A stretch of 13,432 nucleotides of DNA from Chloroflexi bacterium RBG_13_53_26. GTDB lineage: Bacteria; Chloroflexota; Dehalococcoidia; UBA2247; RBG-13-53-26. The DNA lies in NCBI GenBank assembly GCA_001795035.1, contig MGMW01000121.1:7119-20550 (forward strand), given 5' to 3'. Below are positions 13,426-13,432 of this stretch, one piece after another (the stretch's first letter is position 1; each line of letters opens with the position of its first letter). Below the pieces are notes generated by a model. That model did no database searches. It was not told where the DNA came from and saw nothing but the letters and a program-made list of their open reading frames with translations. The translations under genes were made by a program, and so were the position numbers.

Positions 13426-13432
13426 TTCACAC

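Overview
The window reads as bacterial chromosome. It has Shine-Dalgarno sites, sigma70-like promoter boxes, a rho-independent terminator and lipoprotein signal peptidase. The gene set is a corrinoid-dependent methyl-transfer module, a CaiB-type CoA-transferase, an NDP-forming acyl-CoA synthetase-like subunit, a single-barrel Old Yellow Enzyme and a NifU-like domain with an altered cysteine motif. This fits an anaerobic, acyl-CoA-using bacterium. Dehalococcoidia or a related Chloroflexota lineage is my guess from gene content, not a demonstrated assignment.

Left part (1-3447). The C-terminal half of a sensor histidine kinase runs in from the left edge and ends before a strong terminator. lspA faces it. 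Next comes a two-gene exporter operon, an ABC ATPase and an ABC-2 permease with a 4-base ATGA overlap, on the minus strand. A perfect 38-bp palindrome sits just upstream of the ATPase start, inside the divergent spacer shared with a 70-residue NifU-like gene on the plus strand.

Middle (3448-7423). A minus-strand CoA-binding/succinyl-CoA ligase-like protein starts at TTG, with a well-formed promoter almost on top of the start codon. After 298 gene-free bases comes an unrecognised membrane-anchored protein of clearly lower GC, whose true start is uncertain. Then, from its own promoter, comes a GC-richer Old Yellow Enzyme-family oxidoreductase.

Right part (7424-13432), all on the minus strand. 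Reading leftward from the right edge: a complete CaiB/BaiF CoA-transferase; a 34-codon relic resembling the C-terminus of UroD-like methyltransferases; a corrinoid protein; a UroD/MtaA-like methyltransferase (ATGA overlap with the corrinoid gene); and a class I SAM methyltransferase 20 bases further on. A LOG-family nucleotide hydrolase with its own promoter and a DegV fatty-acid-binding protein follow. The corrinoid, UroD-like and SAM methyltransferase genes look like one operon whose mRNA leader can form two competing hairpins. No usual first methyltransferase (MtaB/MttB/MtgB type) or corrinoid reactivase is in the window, so the substrate is unknown. This module, with the CoA-transferase beside it, is the best candidate here for an undescribed pathway.

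Spacers with nothing convincing beyond the sites listed: 1074-1356, 3448-3568, 5046-5213, 5964-6080 and 9258-9342. I saw no tRNA, rRNA, CRISPR array, insertion sequence or transposase.
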